From Cryptomeria japonica (taxonomy: Eukaryota > Streptophyta > Pinopsida > Cupressales > Cupressaceae), in contig NC_081415.1 of assembly GCF_030272615.1 (NCBI RefSeq), positions 511,071,873-511,135,872 on the forward strand: a DNA stretch of 64,000 bases. The letters are read 5' to 3'. The position numbers and the translations under genes were made by a program. Shown in pieces: positions 1 through 12,885 of this stretch (position 1 is the first letter of the stretch; each line of letters begins with the position of its first letter). Below the pieces are notes generated by a model. It was not told the DNA's origin and made no database searches. It worked only from the letters and a program-made list of their open reading frames with translations.

Positions 1-3000
1 ATATTGGAGAGATGTGCTTTTTTGGTTTGTGTTCCTTTAGAATTGATTCTTTATGTTGTGTGGATTTTGGAGAGTGTTTGGGATGTTTATGTGTGTCCTC
101 AGTTCAGATGGTTCATGCTTTGGAACTTCACAAGTATATCTTTAGTTTGTTAGTATTCTTGAGCTTCAGTGATGAAATGATGATGATTCTAGTTATCCAA
201 TTTGTTGTGATGATTGCAGAGGAATTCATGTTGCTTGGTGATGTTCTTGTTACCAAAATTTTATCACATCTAAAATTTTGGTGACCTATTACAGGTCTTA
301 TGTATTGCAGATAAAAGGTACACAAAATTCTTCCAAAACTTTCATTTTTATAAATAAATATGTATGTCATACAAGTATCTTATTTCCAATGTGCAATGTT
401 TGAATCAAGAAATATATACATGAATAAAACATCTGCATGTAATACATTTTTATTTATAAAAAATAAACTATTTACAAGATCCCACACAAGCCATGGGAGT
501 AGCTGAGAAAAGATCACACTAATCATAGAAATACAAACACAAAAAGAAACAAAATAATGTATGCAGAAGGGAAAGAAAGAACCCATCATTGCTTGGATAG
601 GTTGATGAGTTCTGAAGAAGAGTCTCCTGATCAACTTTGTTGATTAGAGAACTTCGCTGTCCACTCCATAAGATGAGCTCAAACATAGAGATAAAAGGTT
701 TTGTTAGAGCTTCGGGTCATTCCTTTCACTCCTACATGCACAATGCTACTCCTAGTGTGCCTACACTACTATATTAGAAAATCAGATCAAATCAATGCAG
801 AAAAAATGCCATGAGATATCGCCAAGAACCATGTTTTTATCTAACTTGTTTGTTTCATGTGCAGATACAGGTTTTCATTTCAGAAATATCATGTATGTGG
901 GTTAAAATGGGCTCCCACAAGGGTAGAGCTCAACATAAAAGTTATCACTCATGAGAAGACTCTAATATCATCTTAAATAACGAATAAAATAGTATACACG
1001 GTCCCATTTATTGTCACTCAATGATAGTAAAAGTTGTCATTCAATGAGAGAACATACAACAATGAATAAGACTACATTAGATATCTAACAAGTGACTACA
1101 ACCATCACAAAAGTGTCCAAAGAATAGCTACAACATAACAATCCAAAGGCTAATAAGAATGATAGGGTAGTTCATCAAAGATTCTAATAACGGCTCATGA
1201 AGAATAGGTGGGATCAAGAATCAATAAGGAGGTTGTGAAAAATTGATACTATCAATACACAATGATATACCAAGATCAAATCATTCAAAACTTCTGTAGC
1301 ATTCATTATAGGGACAAATGATACATCTACAGTCAACAGTCTTTGACTAAAGGAAATGAATATAAATGATCATCATTATCAAAGATCATTGTAACAATGA
1401 AAACAACATAGTCATTAGAAAGTAGAAGATAACTAATGTGCAGTGAAGTTACAAAGCCAATAAGTTGCAATCTACTGTTAAACATATTACAGCCAGAGCT
1501 ATTTCCCTCATAGCATAGCAGTCAAGGAAAGTGAATGTTAAACAATAGGAAGAAAGTCAAACGAAGTGATATACTACACAAAGCAATGGCAGATTTATTG
1601 CTATCATACACAGTCCTATCATAGTCCCCATAAAACTAATAATAGAGGAGACAAAGGCATAATATAATCTCAATATAATGACATCTTTAGGTCTAAGAGT
1701 AGCAAAAGATCTTTGTAGTAGCATAGGCATGAAGACCAATCCCACTATTATAGACAGTGAATGTAGCAAATGATAGCCCATTATAGCAAGAATATTCAAA
1801 ATAACAGGCATGACAATGTGGATAATATATCATACAATGTAATAGTACAATCCCAAAATGACAATAAATAGAGTATCTGATGTGTTCAACACAGAACATA
1901 GATAAAAAATAGAGCTTTCCATATCACAATTTAAGTACACAATCATACATGTTTAAAGAAGTCATAGTCACATAACTTGAGACAGACTTCAAAGGGAATT
2001 AATCAAAGGTCTTTAGAGCATTAACATTAGAAAAATGAGATGTATTTTGAAAAGCTTTATAAATGACATAAAGTAGATCCATATGCCTTGAGACAATCTA
2101 GCAATATTAATGAGTTTATCATAGTAAATAGTTAAGCAACATCATAATGCCTCCATGTAGTTGTCACAAATACAATTGAGATTATTGTAGCCATGAATGA
2201 AATAAAATCAGAGTAGTATTCAACATTGTTGTTAAGGGAAAACTTTTTATCAATACATAGGAGCAATTATGATAGTGCAAATCAACTTCATAGCAATAGT
2301 CACAAATATTGTGATATATAGTCTTTACTCACAATTTATAGAGCTACTCATCTTTATTAGATGACAAAGCATACCAATACCTAAGACAATTAAGGCACCT
2401 TCAAAAACATATTCAAAGATAGTCATGAAGAGATAAAGACTCTAGAGACCTATTAGAGTGGTATATTAGAGAAATAATAAGTCAACATTGTACAATAGTC
2501 TTAGTCACTTTGAGCCTACAAAAACACAAAGCACAATCGCCTCCTATGAATATTATAGTATCTAAAGAAACCTTCACCATAAATATTACCATAAATGATA
2601 ATCACCATCAGAGATGGGAGTTTGTTAGTTATATGCACAATCCTACAAAGGTCAAAACCAAATATAAGCCTTGCCAATGATAAAGGAAAATCTGGACTAT
2701 CATAGAGGGTTAAAGGGCTAATAAAATACTGTGAGCAACAAATAGTATACCCATGAAGAAATGCCAATAAGTTGACAGTCCTAGCTACTGCAATTCATCA
2801 ATGAGAATGGTTATAACAATACATTATCTATTTAAGGTAATGGTCATTTCATGATTGGAGTTGATGCAGGTAAAACCCTATATCTTCAGATGCACCATAT
2901 AACAAACAGTGTCAATCATATCACAATAGAAAGAAAGGAAGTAGTACACAAGCTTGAAACAAAACAAAATGCATGTCTATCATGGTAGCTTTGTAAGAAG

Positions 3001-3394
3001 AATTTAAGACAGTTTTATACAAGAACAAATACTTAGAAATCTACTACAGTATTGAAGAAAGCAACATTGGCAGCAATTGCGTAGTCTCAATGATCATACA
3101 CAACCAACACAAGGATAAACATTATCAAGTCTCAAGGAAACTAAAAAAGCCAAATTTTTATTGATGTGTATGTCTTAATGTTTAAAAATGTTTGAATGCT
3201 TGATACATAATTGTTTATGGTACTCACTATCAGGAGGGATAAAGAGCAATTTCAGTATAGCTATAAGATAGTTAATACAGAATGCCATCATGACAATACA
3301 TTTGCACTCATGAAGTAACCATTGCCACAACAATTTTATGAGGAGAAGAAAACATCACGAATCATAAGAAGCTTGAGAATGATAATCAGTACTT
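1..3394. other. unassigned AT-rich flank
   Basis: I see no convincing gene. Open frames are short and not conserved with anything I recognise, and the base composition is AT-rich throughout. The block runs directly up to the TSD of the gypsy element, so it was once contiguous with 22523 onward. The two sides share an A-rich texture, consistent with one old, decayed sequence split by the insertion, but I cannot name it. Confidence 0.5.
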
Positions 3395-3399
3395 GTTAT
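3395..3399. repeat. TSD gttat of gypsy element (left copy)
   Basis: The 5 bp gttat directly precede the left LTR and recur directly after the right LTR at 22518-22522. This fixes both element ends. Confidence 0.9.
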
Positions 3400-4129
3400 T
3401 GTAATGCCCCACCAGGAACCCTAAAGAAAAACAACACAACTAGTCAACTAAAGGGTGAAATAATTTTTTTTAAAGATTAAGTGCATCAATTATAACCATT
3501 ACATGTGTAATAACACAGTGGAAGACTAACACATGATTTCCTAAGGGTTACCAATGAAGATTAATTGTAGATTATATTAACACCATGGTAAATCCAATTG
3601 TCCATTAAATTAGATAAAGTAAATGCTTAAGTTCAAAACTACACATACATTTAAATTCCATAATGAAAGAAATAAAAGTATTCCAGTGCATTCAATTTTC
3701 CATAAATCATTTATACATAAGAACAAAGCAACTGAATTAACATACATTCCACTGACATAATATTAAAATATCCATAAATACATGGCTTCCAAAAATGCCA
3801 TAGATACAAAGTTACAATATCAAGGTTACATAAAAGTTTGATACAATGACCACAAGGTCTCAATTGAACAATGATCACGAACATGAGCTGGTACATGAAC
3901 CATGAATCAAGAAACACCAGCGAAGCCTTTCCTCGCCTGAAGATACAATCCAAAACATCTGATGGGAAGTGGCACTACCACTTGACCATGTGATCCTAAA
4001 ATAGAACCACCCCACCGTGCTAGGAGATAGTAGAAATCCCTCAAGCAAGCAAAGTAAGATAAGTACAAAAGAACTACAAGACTCCACAAACATCCATGTG
4101 ACTCAACTCACAAAACACTAGTGACTTTA

Positions 4130-4360
4130 AGGAGAGAGTGTCATCATGTAGCTTGATGGTTAACATGGTAGGTCTCCTAGGTCCCGGCTCTCTATCCTGG
4201 TAACCTCTCTTGGCTTCCGGTTCCAACTAAGTCTCATGTGGACCCTACCAATCCTTTTATGAAGACAAGGTGGTAAGTTTTCCATTCTAGGCCTTCTCGT
4301 AACATTATGAGCCCTGTACAAGCACTACACCTATGCATGAGGTACATTATCTTAAATAAT
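4130..4360 (+). repeat. tRNA-like (SINE-like) segment inside the 3' LTR
   Basis: The segment GTAGCTTGATGGTTAACATG resembles a tRNA D-arm and internal promoter A box. About 30 bp on, GGCTCTCTATCCTGG resembles a decayed B box (canonical GGTTCGAATCC). A unique body of about 150 bp follows. The same block is in the other LTR, so if it is a SINE it was captured before this element inserted. No clear terminal duplication or tail is visible, so the call is tentative. Confidence 0.4.
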
Positions 4361-5021
4361 ATTTATTCTACCCACCCCCTAATCAATTATTAGGTTGTCA
4401 CTAATCCTGACAAACCACAGGTGAAGGATACACAATCACTAACCCAAGATTGACCATTTGGACAACACACAGAATGGCTCACATCAATAAGGTTAAACAA
4501 CAACACCTGACCAAGGAGATATAACAACATATGACATAATGACAACTCAACCAGAATTGCAATGAAATTAAGCTTGACTGCAAACACCATTTACACAAGA
4601 TCCTAATACAGGCAATCTTTTCTTAAAACAACCAAAAGCATAAGTAACTTGCAAATAGGGAATTTCCAGAAAATAAGAAAACACAACTATTTTAATACAA
4701 AACAATCAACATTGGCATTTGTCCAATAAGATTTAAATCAATCACACAACATTAATCTCCTAATATTTTCAAGCATAAATATAAAATCTGTAAATTTACA
4801 ATCTTTTCTGAAAACACCCAAGCTATAATTAATTACATTCATAAAATACAAATTATAACTTATAAATTAAATTATATTCATATAATATAACTATATGAAT
4901 ACCTATAAATAATTCACTTATAATAATATTACAGAATATATATCTATCAACTCAAAATTTAATTTCCACAGTATTAAAATACAAATAACATAATGTCCAA
5001 AATAAAATTAAGTTACATATA

Positions 5022-5024
<3 letters not shown>

Positions 5025-5069
<45 letters not shown>

Positions 5070-5158
5070 GATATGTATATATACATATATGTATATATAC
5101 TTATATCTATATACATATACATATATGTATATATACATATATGTATATATATATAAGT
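5025..5158. repeat. TA microsatellite, imperfect (3' LTR)
   Basis: A pure AT run near 5027-5065 is followed by TATGTATATAC-type interrupted repeats. It matches the position of the long pure run in the other LTR. Confidence 0.9.
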
Positions 5159-5274
5159 TAATTTAAAACCAAACTTGAAACTCTGCACGAACATCAAAAT
5201 TTTTTAATTCAGCCCACACAACAAAATTTTCGAAAAAAGGGAAAATTTTGATTGTCCCTGTACCGTGCACGATA

Positions 5275-5480
5275 GCCCATGTTGTCGCTGGTAGCATATA
5301 CTATCGTCGGTAGCATGTGCTACCTCTGGTAGCATGTGCTACCTCTGGTAGCATATACTACCGTCGGTAGCATGTGCTACCTCTGGTAGCACTACTACTG
5401 CATTGTAGCAGGTACTACCATTCGGTAGCACTACTACCACTAGTAGCAGATGCTACCGCAGGTAGTTTATGCTACCTAGG
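5275..5480. repeat. palindromic TAGC-rich array in 3' LTR
   Basis: About ten tandem units of the form GGTAGCA...TGCTACC, each close to an inverted repeat, are strung together (for example GGTAGCATGTGCTACC). The block is conspicuously GC-rich in an AT-rich LTR and can fold into serial hairpins. Confidence 0.85.
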
Positions 5481-7164
5481 GGTTTATTTAATTTATTTTT
5501 TATTTTTTATTTTTTTATTTTTATTTTTAAATTTTTTTTAATTATATACAAACTATAATTTCCAAACTTCAATAATATTTTTTTTTATGAAATTTATTTT
5601 CCAAGAATTTAATACAATTTCTTTTTCCAGAAATAATTAAATAAAACCATTTCCCCAAAACTTCCATAATCCATTAAATTTAATTAATAATTTAGTTTAT
5701 TTCTAAAGTAAATAACAATTTCACCGAGTTACAATTAAAAGACTGTCATAGCCAATATCAGAACAAAACAAACAAGAGGGAATGATTTCTATGGTAAATC
5801 CCATTCCTCTCAAACCTTGCAACTTCCATGCAGAATAAAATCTTGGCAAAATTTATCATAATAATTTTACCAATTTTCTCAAATTTTAATCCACAACATT
5901 CAGGAAAAAAATTATTTTCATTAACTAGAAATTTACTTCAGGTATGGACTTTAGCTAAGAACAAAATTAATCAGATAGTATGTGACAATCATCTTAACAC
6001 ACACATCATTCAGAAGATAGAAGAAATACAATTAGTTTCTTACAACAACAATTCAAAGAAGCCACCCAAGCTGGTATAGCTTTCCTGGAAGAAATCTATA
6101 GAAGAGCCCTAATCTTTTCAACAAGCTTCCAATAAATTTCTTCACCTAAATTCCTGACCTGTTTCTTGTGTATCCTAAAATAATGACCTATTCCTCTTTT
6201 TAAACTAAAATTCTAGGTTGAATATCTTTTTCCCCCAAAACCTAAATTTAGTAATAAAAGCAATTTTTTTTTTTTTCCAATTTTCTAACAAAGGGATACG
6301 TTAACATGCAATAATTAAAAATCATTATTCATTCTTTTCTTTTCTCATGCAAATTAATTAATTTTCTAAATAAAGAAATTAAAGCAATGCTATATTTTTA
6401 ATGAATTATTTTATTCATTCATTTATTTATTTATTCTTTTATTCTATTTATTCTTTTATTTGTTTAAAATTCTAGGAAACAATAAATGAAATTAATCTAA
6501 TTTATTTTTCACTAAAATTTAAATAAAATATATCACGCAGGTTGCAACTTAAATTAATAACTTATTTTAATTAATTAAATTTATAATCTCAATGCATACA
6601 TAATTCAACTATGAGATAACTCCATAAACTTAATTAATTAATCAATTCCACCAAAACACACAAACTGAACAAATCTCAAGCAAAAACTCATAAAAAGATC
6701 AAACGACAAAATATGAAGGCCGAACAAACAGATAGAACCACCAATTGATGACACTCACATGAGTGTAACTCAGTAAAATAGGGTCAACTACTATCTCCTC
6801 CACTTCCATCAAAAAATATAATGCACACTCAGACTTGTGATGCTAGGTGGAGACAATACCCCATACCTACCTGGTACTTGTACCTACAATATCCTGCATC
6901 ACAAAACCACACATGCATATATACAATATAGAAAACATGACATACACATCGATGAAGGAGAATCACAATGTTCCCTGTCTCACTAAAATGAGTGAAGGAA
7001 AATCATCTCCTTGCATCCAATACACTCCCAGACACACAACATATAATTACACACTGCATAAATAAGTAAAATGTCAGTAGATAGCAATAATCCATAAAAT
7101 GACATAAATCACAAGTATTGAAATACTACAAATAAATTATGCATCTCATATCTAGATAAAGAAT

Positions 7165-7169
7165 GAAAT
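7165..7169. repeat. TSD gaaat of nested element (left copy)
   Basis: gaaat precedes the TG of the left LTR and recurs at 13714-13718 after the CA of the right LTR. The intact gypsy LTR has a single gaaat at this site. Confidence 0.92.
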
Positions 7170-7980
7170 TGTTAGGGTTCCCACAGATACTAAGAGGGAG
7201 GGGGGTGAATCAATATCTGACTGGTAATAAGATTTACTTAAAATAAAATATGCAGAACATAAAGTAACAGTGTACCAGTATGCAAGAATTAATGTAATAA
7301 ACATAATCAAAAATATCCACATGAAAAGAACACTATAACACAAGATGTTTAATGAAGAAACCCAGTGTGGGAAAAACCTCAATGGGATTTGTGACCCACA
7401 ATATTCACTTACTGGCCAATAAGAGAATATTACTTACAATAGGGGCCTGCACATGTAGGAAGGCCAACTACCTAGAGCACACTGCTCAGAAAGAAGTCAC
7501 ACTGACTTACAATGAGGATTATGCTAATGCAATATTCTGTACTGCTTTATAATAGCATCTTCAATGCCAGATTCAGTATCAGTTCTTGCTCTGTTCTTTA
7601 CATACACCCTTGACCTATAATTCGCACATTAGGTCTGTCTCATAATTTTCTTTATGCTTCCTTACCTATCCCTAAAAATGTCTATAATGATCTCTTTTAT
7701 ATACAAGAGCCATTTTACAATTTGCCAAGTCGGCTTACAATAATAAACAAAATATTACATATCAAAAATCATGTCAGCCTTTGTGCCGGTATACATCTTT
7801 TCTTCTGTGTCGGTGCCGATGCCGGTGTAGAGTGGTCTTGTTGATGCTGGTGCACTGTCTTGCTTGAATAATGCTCTGTCGGTAGAATGTCTTGCTGGTG
7901 CAATAGGATTGCAAGGTTGCCATCAATGACAAAACCTTCAATCACACATAATGTCTCATTAGAGTGTCCATATGCTAACA
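7170..7980 (-). repeat. 3' LTR of nested pol-less element
   Basis: The 811-bp partner of 12900-13713 is followed at 7981 by the polypurine tract. The few visible differences are mainly C/T and G/A transitions. Confidence 0.92.
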
Positions 7981-8140
7981 ATCTCCCCCTTTGGCATTGA
8001 TGGCAACACTCATGAGAAATTTCAAAAAGATGTCCAAAAATGTGTAGACCAAAAATTTACCAAAAAAATGAGTGACTCCCCTTGAGCATATGATCCCTGT
8101 GTTTTGAATTTTCTCATCCTACTACTCCCCCTTTGGCATC
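7981..8140 (-). other. duplicated polypurine tracts (nested element)
   Basis: Two copies of the minus-strand motif GCCAAAGGGGGAG occur. One abuts the 3' LTR (7982-7996) and one lies about 140 bp inside (8124-8137). Each is preceded by ATCAATG or a close variant. Multiple tracts are a known Sirevirus feature. Confidence 0.8.
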
Positions 8141-8219
8141 AATGACAAAGGTTGTCAAGATGTTAGTAGAGTTTGTAGTTATACCGGTCCATGACCTCAA
8201 CCTTGTAGTTGGGTAGTTA

Positions 8220-10346
8220 TTATCTAAGATCACCCAAAATTAAGTTTATACTATCCATAAAATTTTTGCTATCTTTTATTGTTGTTTCAGTTCTCTTCAT
8301 AGTACCGGTGAGATGCTGCAATTGCTTTGCCAATGTTTTACTTCCTAGTGTTAATGCCTCTGAGATTTCCTTCCATAGAGATGCTAGATAATCCAATCTT
8401 GGACTCAGTTTGGATCTCAAGTATTTTGCCTTATTTATTATTGTCTCTTTCTCTTTCTCTTGTTTAAGTAATTCTATCTCAAAATTTGCTAACTTATCTT
8501 CAAAAATAGATAATGAATCTGGTGAGTTGACAAAATTGTCTGCAAGCTTGTTTATTTCTTCCTGTATCTTTCTTATCTTCTTGTCTATATCTATAGTCAG
8601 GAAGTTTGTTTTGCATGTGTCTTTGTACAGGTTTTTGTACTCTTTTAACAAACTACACAGTTCTGGTAGAAGTGTGTCAAAATCTCTGTTATACTTCTTA
8701 ATTCCTTCCTCAAAGAATTTTTGTTTCTCCTTTTCTACAATGTCCTTTACAGATTCTACCTTTATTTGCTCAATATTTCCAGAAATGTATTTACATAGTG
8801 TATCTAACTATCCTAAAGAATCTTTATTATCTATATTACAATTAGGAGCTATTGTTTTCAAAAATGGGATTGAATCATCTATTGCTTTGTAAGCTTGTGA
8901 GCTATAGTCAGTTATTTTCTTGATGGATTCAAGTAATATCTCAGTCACATTTGTTGACTTTGATGGTGACCCAACAAACTGAGTACCGGTGGAAGTGACC
9001 ATGCTTGTATTGACCTCTGGCAGGTTAGTTTTTGTTTGCATTTCCTTTAGTACTGGTTTTCCTGCTTCATTTCTTACCAATGGCATCTATTCTGGAGCCT
9101 TTACCTCTGTTGGTTTCTTTGTTTGTGCTTCAAATTCCATCTTTTTCCCTGTATCCACTACCAGTTGCTCTGTATTTCCTGTTACCGAAGGGTCTTTGGC
9201 TATATCTGATTTTTCACTTGGGTCTTTATCAACTATTATGTTGATCTTTTGGGTATCAACATTCACAGTGAATAGGACTTCAGGATTTGTATTGCCATCC
9301 TCTGTATCCATGCTTTCAGTTGCCGATTGGTTTTCAGGGATTGTAATTTTTACAGGTGGAGGTAGATTATCTTTGATCTTTATGCTTGGAGGTCCACCAA
9401 CTTTCCCTTTCCCTTTGTCCTTTTGATATACCTTAATAGGCTTGGGATTCTTATATTCTTCTTGTTTTTCTTTTTCAACCAAAAATATGTCCCAACCATC
9501 TTCTGTTTCCTCTGAAACCTCTATAACTCTACCTGCCATCAGTGAAATTTTCCAGTGTGCAATGGAAAAACCTGTCCGGTTAGCCTGAGCTATCAGATCA
9601 TCAATTTCTTTTGGGGAGTTTACCAGATATACTGCAAGTAGTTTTTCTATTTTTATTTTCTTGTCCAGTTCGATTACTCCTTGCCTTCTGGCCTCAAGTC
9701 TTTTGTATAAGTCATCAGGAATTTCATTTAAGACTTGCATGAAAAACTTTTTAAACATGTCCATGTGTAATATTACACTCTCCTCAACTTGTCCTTTCTC
9801 ATTAGCTGATAGGGTGTCATAAATTTTCCCTTTGTTCTTCAGTTTTCCTTCCTCTGTGATCTCATTTAACAAAATTTCTAGAGGTGCCAAGTTAGTTGTT
9901 TCCTTTTTCTTTTTCTTAGGGGTCAACTTATTTTTAGGTGTGACCTTTCTGATCAGAGTTCTCACAGCTTGTTGCTTCTGCCTTGTCCTTCTAGGTGAAG
10001 GAGTGGTTTCCGGTGAGGGATCTCTTTTCCTAACAACTCTTTTAAAAGTTGCTGGCACATCTCCTTCCGAGGAAGTACCTACCAGTGATAGATGAGCTTC
10101 AGGTTGTGGGGCTACCAACTCATCTTCAGTTATGCCAGTTTTCTTTAATACATCTTCCTTAATGGCCTTTGCTTGTCTAGATCCTTTTCTCACAAAAACT
10201 TCTACCTTCTTCACTCTTTTATTTGATTGAATTTGGCTTTCTATGGTTTCAGCACTACCAAATATTTCTTCTTTAGGTTCATTGGGGGCTTCCAGAAGTG
10301 ATTTGGCATAAGTTTCAACTATGTGGTCATCTGTTTCATAGCCCAT
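8220..10346 (-). pseudogene. unfamiliar ORF, C-terminal part of the long frame
   Basis: From ATG at 10346 (MGYETDDHIV) 709 codons lie in one frame with only two internal stops, TAG at 9087-9089 and at 8808-8810. The first third is basic, with a lysine-rich patch near residues 145-160 (TPKKKKKE) that could act as a nuclear signal. The middle is acidic and helical. A Pro/Thr-rich linker follows, and the last 200 residues are strongly charged and coiled-coil-like. It shares its frame with 10356-11393. No enzyme motif is visible. A structural or packaging role is only a guess. The length without frameshifts argues for selection until recently. Confidence 0.6.
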
Positions 10347-10355
10347 TTATGTTAG

Positions 10356-11393
10356 CTAGATTGCCCTGGGGATGACTACTTCCATCCATATTTCATCTTT
10401 TTTGATAACAAAGCATATATCATCTTTGTATTTGTCTACAATCTTCTGTGATAACCTTGTCCTTTTCTTCATTTTTGTTTTTAGTGCTTGGAAAAAGTCA
10501 TGAATGATGTTTTCCTTATTGTCGCCCATGGTATTGAATAGTTCTGTCAGTTGCTTTCCTACCGGTATGTCATATCTGAAATCTTTATATCCTATATCGG
10601 GAACTTGTTTTGTTATATGAAGCATCAGACACACTAACATATTTCCAAATCTGAAGGTTCCTTTCTTATCCTTCTTTATCTTCCCAAGGTTGTCTATCAG
10701 TTCATCCTTTAGCCATTCACAGATGTCAATTTTTGCATTGTCAGTTATTATGTCATAAGCAGTCTTGATGCATAAACTTGAAAATGAGTTGAGTCTATTG
10801 GCATGAGTGGCTTTGTAACCTAATATCATGCTTATGAATCTCACATTTGTATCCTTTACATCATTAACCCTTAAAGATCTTTTATCAGATGTTGCACCTG
10901 TTAGGTCAATGACTAAATCATTTGAAACTTTCTTGTTTTTATCTGGTCTTTTACCGGTGGCCGGTAACCCTGTGACAGCCTTTACCACTTGCTTGGTGAT
11001 CTTATGAATTGTGTCTAACCAGAAAAATTCTCCATGAACTTTTCTTAATACTATCCTAATCACATCCTTAGGAAATTCAGGAATACTAAGGATTTCTATG
11101 AATCCTAGGGTTTCAATGATTTTGTGTTCAGCTTTGATATTGCCGGTATCATCACATATCTTGGTTTTGTACATGGTTTTGATTTCCTCATCTCCTAGTT
11201 CTTCAATATTACAATGAATATAGATTCTAGGGTCTTCAACATATACAACACCTTTAGGGATTTGAGAGAATGCACCTAAGGTATCATCTTTCTTTGCTAT
11301 TTTGGGGACCAACTGAAATACGGGCCTAGGTCTTTTAATTACTTCCACAACAGTAGGGTTCGCTATGTATTCAATTGTAGAGGTGGATGCCAT
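10356..11393 (-). pseudogene. unfamiliar ORF, N-terminal part of the long frame
   Basis: From ATG at 11393 (MASTSTIEYI) the frame is open for 345 codons to a TAG at 10356-10358. The sequence is hydrophilic with a mixed alpha-helical character. The stretch FFWLDTIHKITKQVVKAVTG followed by LPATGK recalls the 'putative plant transposon protein' family found in non-autonomous plant retroelements (weak recognition). No protease, integrase or polymerase motif is present. Only two codons (CTA, ACA) and a TAA separate it from the ATG of the next segment in the same frame, so both are probably one protein broken by nonsense changes. Confidence 0.6.
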
Positions 11394-11694
11394 GATAAAA
11401 TACCTTTTTCTATCTTGGATGAATGATTGCTTGGAGTGTGCTTGCTTCTTGCTCAAAATGCCTTAGCTTGGAAATCTTCGCGCTCTCTGAAAGTTTGAAA
11501 TCACGGTGAAATGAAATGGAGCCAAAACCTTATTTTATAGTCTTTTTTCGCTACCTACCACATTAATTGCTTGCTGGTAATGTATTCACTTAACTTTATT
11601 TGCTAGTAATGAGTGATTTTCAACTTCTTTTCTCTAACCGAGGGAATAATAGCATATGTGTCATTAGATTGCCAAACCCTCAAGATAATTTTCT

Positions 11695-12828
11695 TCAATT
11701 AGATGAAGAGCTTCCTACTGGTTGAGCACTGCTCTGTCCTACCAGTGGAGCATTTGTTGGTTCTACTGGTGGAGGAGTATTCCCAATATTTAGATCAGCT
11801 TTTCTAATCCATTGCTTTGAGAATTCTTGCTTAACCTCTTCAACCTTTTCTTTACCTTTCAAGCTAGTACTTTTGTTGTCTACCGGTGTACCTTTACTTC
11901 TACAAAATTTAGCAATATGACCAATCTTGTTACATGCATAACAAGTTACATTATTTTTCTGAATAGCTTTCCCATAACCTATGTTGGTTTGTGTTCTACA
12001 TTGATTTGATAAATGTCCAAATCTTCCACAAACATTACATCTTACATTCATTCTGTAGTTTTCAGAGTTATGACCAACTTTGTTGCGTTTGGAGCATTGA
12101 CCAGTGGGAGGATTGATATTTTGATAATTCCTAGATCTACATTCATTTGCCCTATGAACATATTTATTACAGTTAAAGCATTTTCCATTGAATTTATAAG
12201 TATTAGGAGGTCTTACCGGTTTGCTGTGATCTTGAGTATTTGCAGTACCAAAGCTTTCTCCAACTTCAAATCCAATTCCAGAAGTGTCACCTTTGGGTCT
12301 TTGATTCTTCAATAAGGTACCAAGTTCTTTTGAGCTTTTCTTGAATTTTTCTTTGTGTTTATTTGCAATTTCCAATTCCCTTTCCAAGATTTCTTTTTGT
12401 CTCATTAGTTCATTTGAGTCATTCTGAGTATGCATTAGATCTGTCTTCAACACGTCATTTTCATAGCTAAGTCTTGTGTTCTCATTTGTTGCATCACTTA
12501 GTCTTCTGGTCAATTCTTCTTCATTCTTCTTTCTGTCCTCAATCTCTTTACAAAATTTCATAGTCATATCTTGCATTTCATTTTTTGTTGTCATGATCTC
12601 TTGTTTCAACTTGCTTATCATATCATTAAGTGATTCCTTTTCATCATTCTCATTTTGCAAATTTTCACAAAGTTCTCTTCTCTTATTTCTTGTAATAGTA
12701 AGATTTTATTGAAGTGCTTGAATGATATCCTGAGCTGCTTTTAAATCATCTTCTAATTTGATATTTTTCAACTTCTCTACATCATAGTTAGTAAGAGATC
12801 CTTCAAGTTGCTTCATCATATTTTCCAT
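11695..12828 (-). pseudogene. gag-like coiled-coil and zinc-knuckle ORF
   Basis: The best start is the ATG at 12828 (MENMMKQLEG), soon after the primer site. The frame runs 377 codons with one internal TAA at 12706-12708. Residues 1 to about 190 are charged and heptad-like, predicting a long coiled coil. Four CCHC-type knuckles follow: CFNCNKYVHRANEC, a degenerate one (CSKRNKVGH, two Cys lost), CNVCGRFGHLSNQC and CYACNKIGHIAKFC. The C-terminal tail is Pro/Ser-rich. Zinc knuckles imply RNA binding, so this is the probable nucleocapsid protein. I do not recognise a standard copia capsid domain before them. Confidence 0.75.
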
Positions 12829-12885
12829 TTTTACTAGTGTAAAGATCTTCCTCAAGCTGTTAGGCTTCTGAAAATAGAGGACCAT

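Noticed and set aside
4140-4200. Functional tRNA gene
   Set aside because: The B box is degraded and no acceptor stem closes; it is better read as a SINE-like fragment.
3875-4590. Minus-strand frames of 60-72 codons inside the gypsy LTR
   Set aside because: The matching frames at 19078-19896 are conserved only because the LTRs are duplicates. There is no start context, motif or longer continuation.
7356-7378. CRISPR-like or regulatory direct repeat
   Set aside because: The recurrence across the window is explained by LTRs of related retroelements. There are no regularly spaced spacers, and this is plant nuclear DNA.
8410-8892. Plus-strand open frame of 160 codons
   Set aside because: It is the antisense shadow of the long minus-strand frame, with Ser/Phe-rich low-complexity translation and no conserved motif.
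8989-9426. Plus-strand open frame of 145 codons
   Set aside because: Also antisense to the minus-strand frame of the pol-less element; its hydrophobic composition is a by-product of reverse complementing charged coding sequence.
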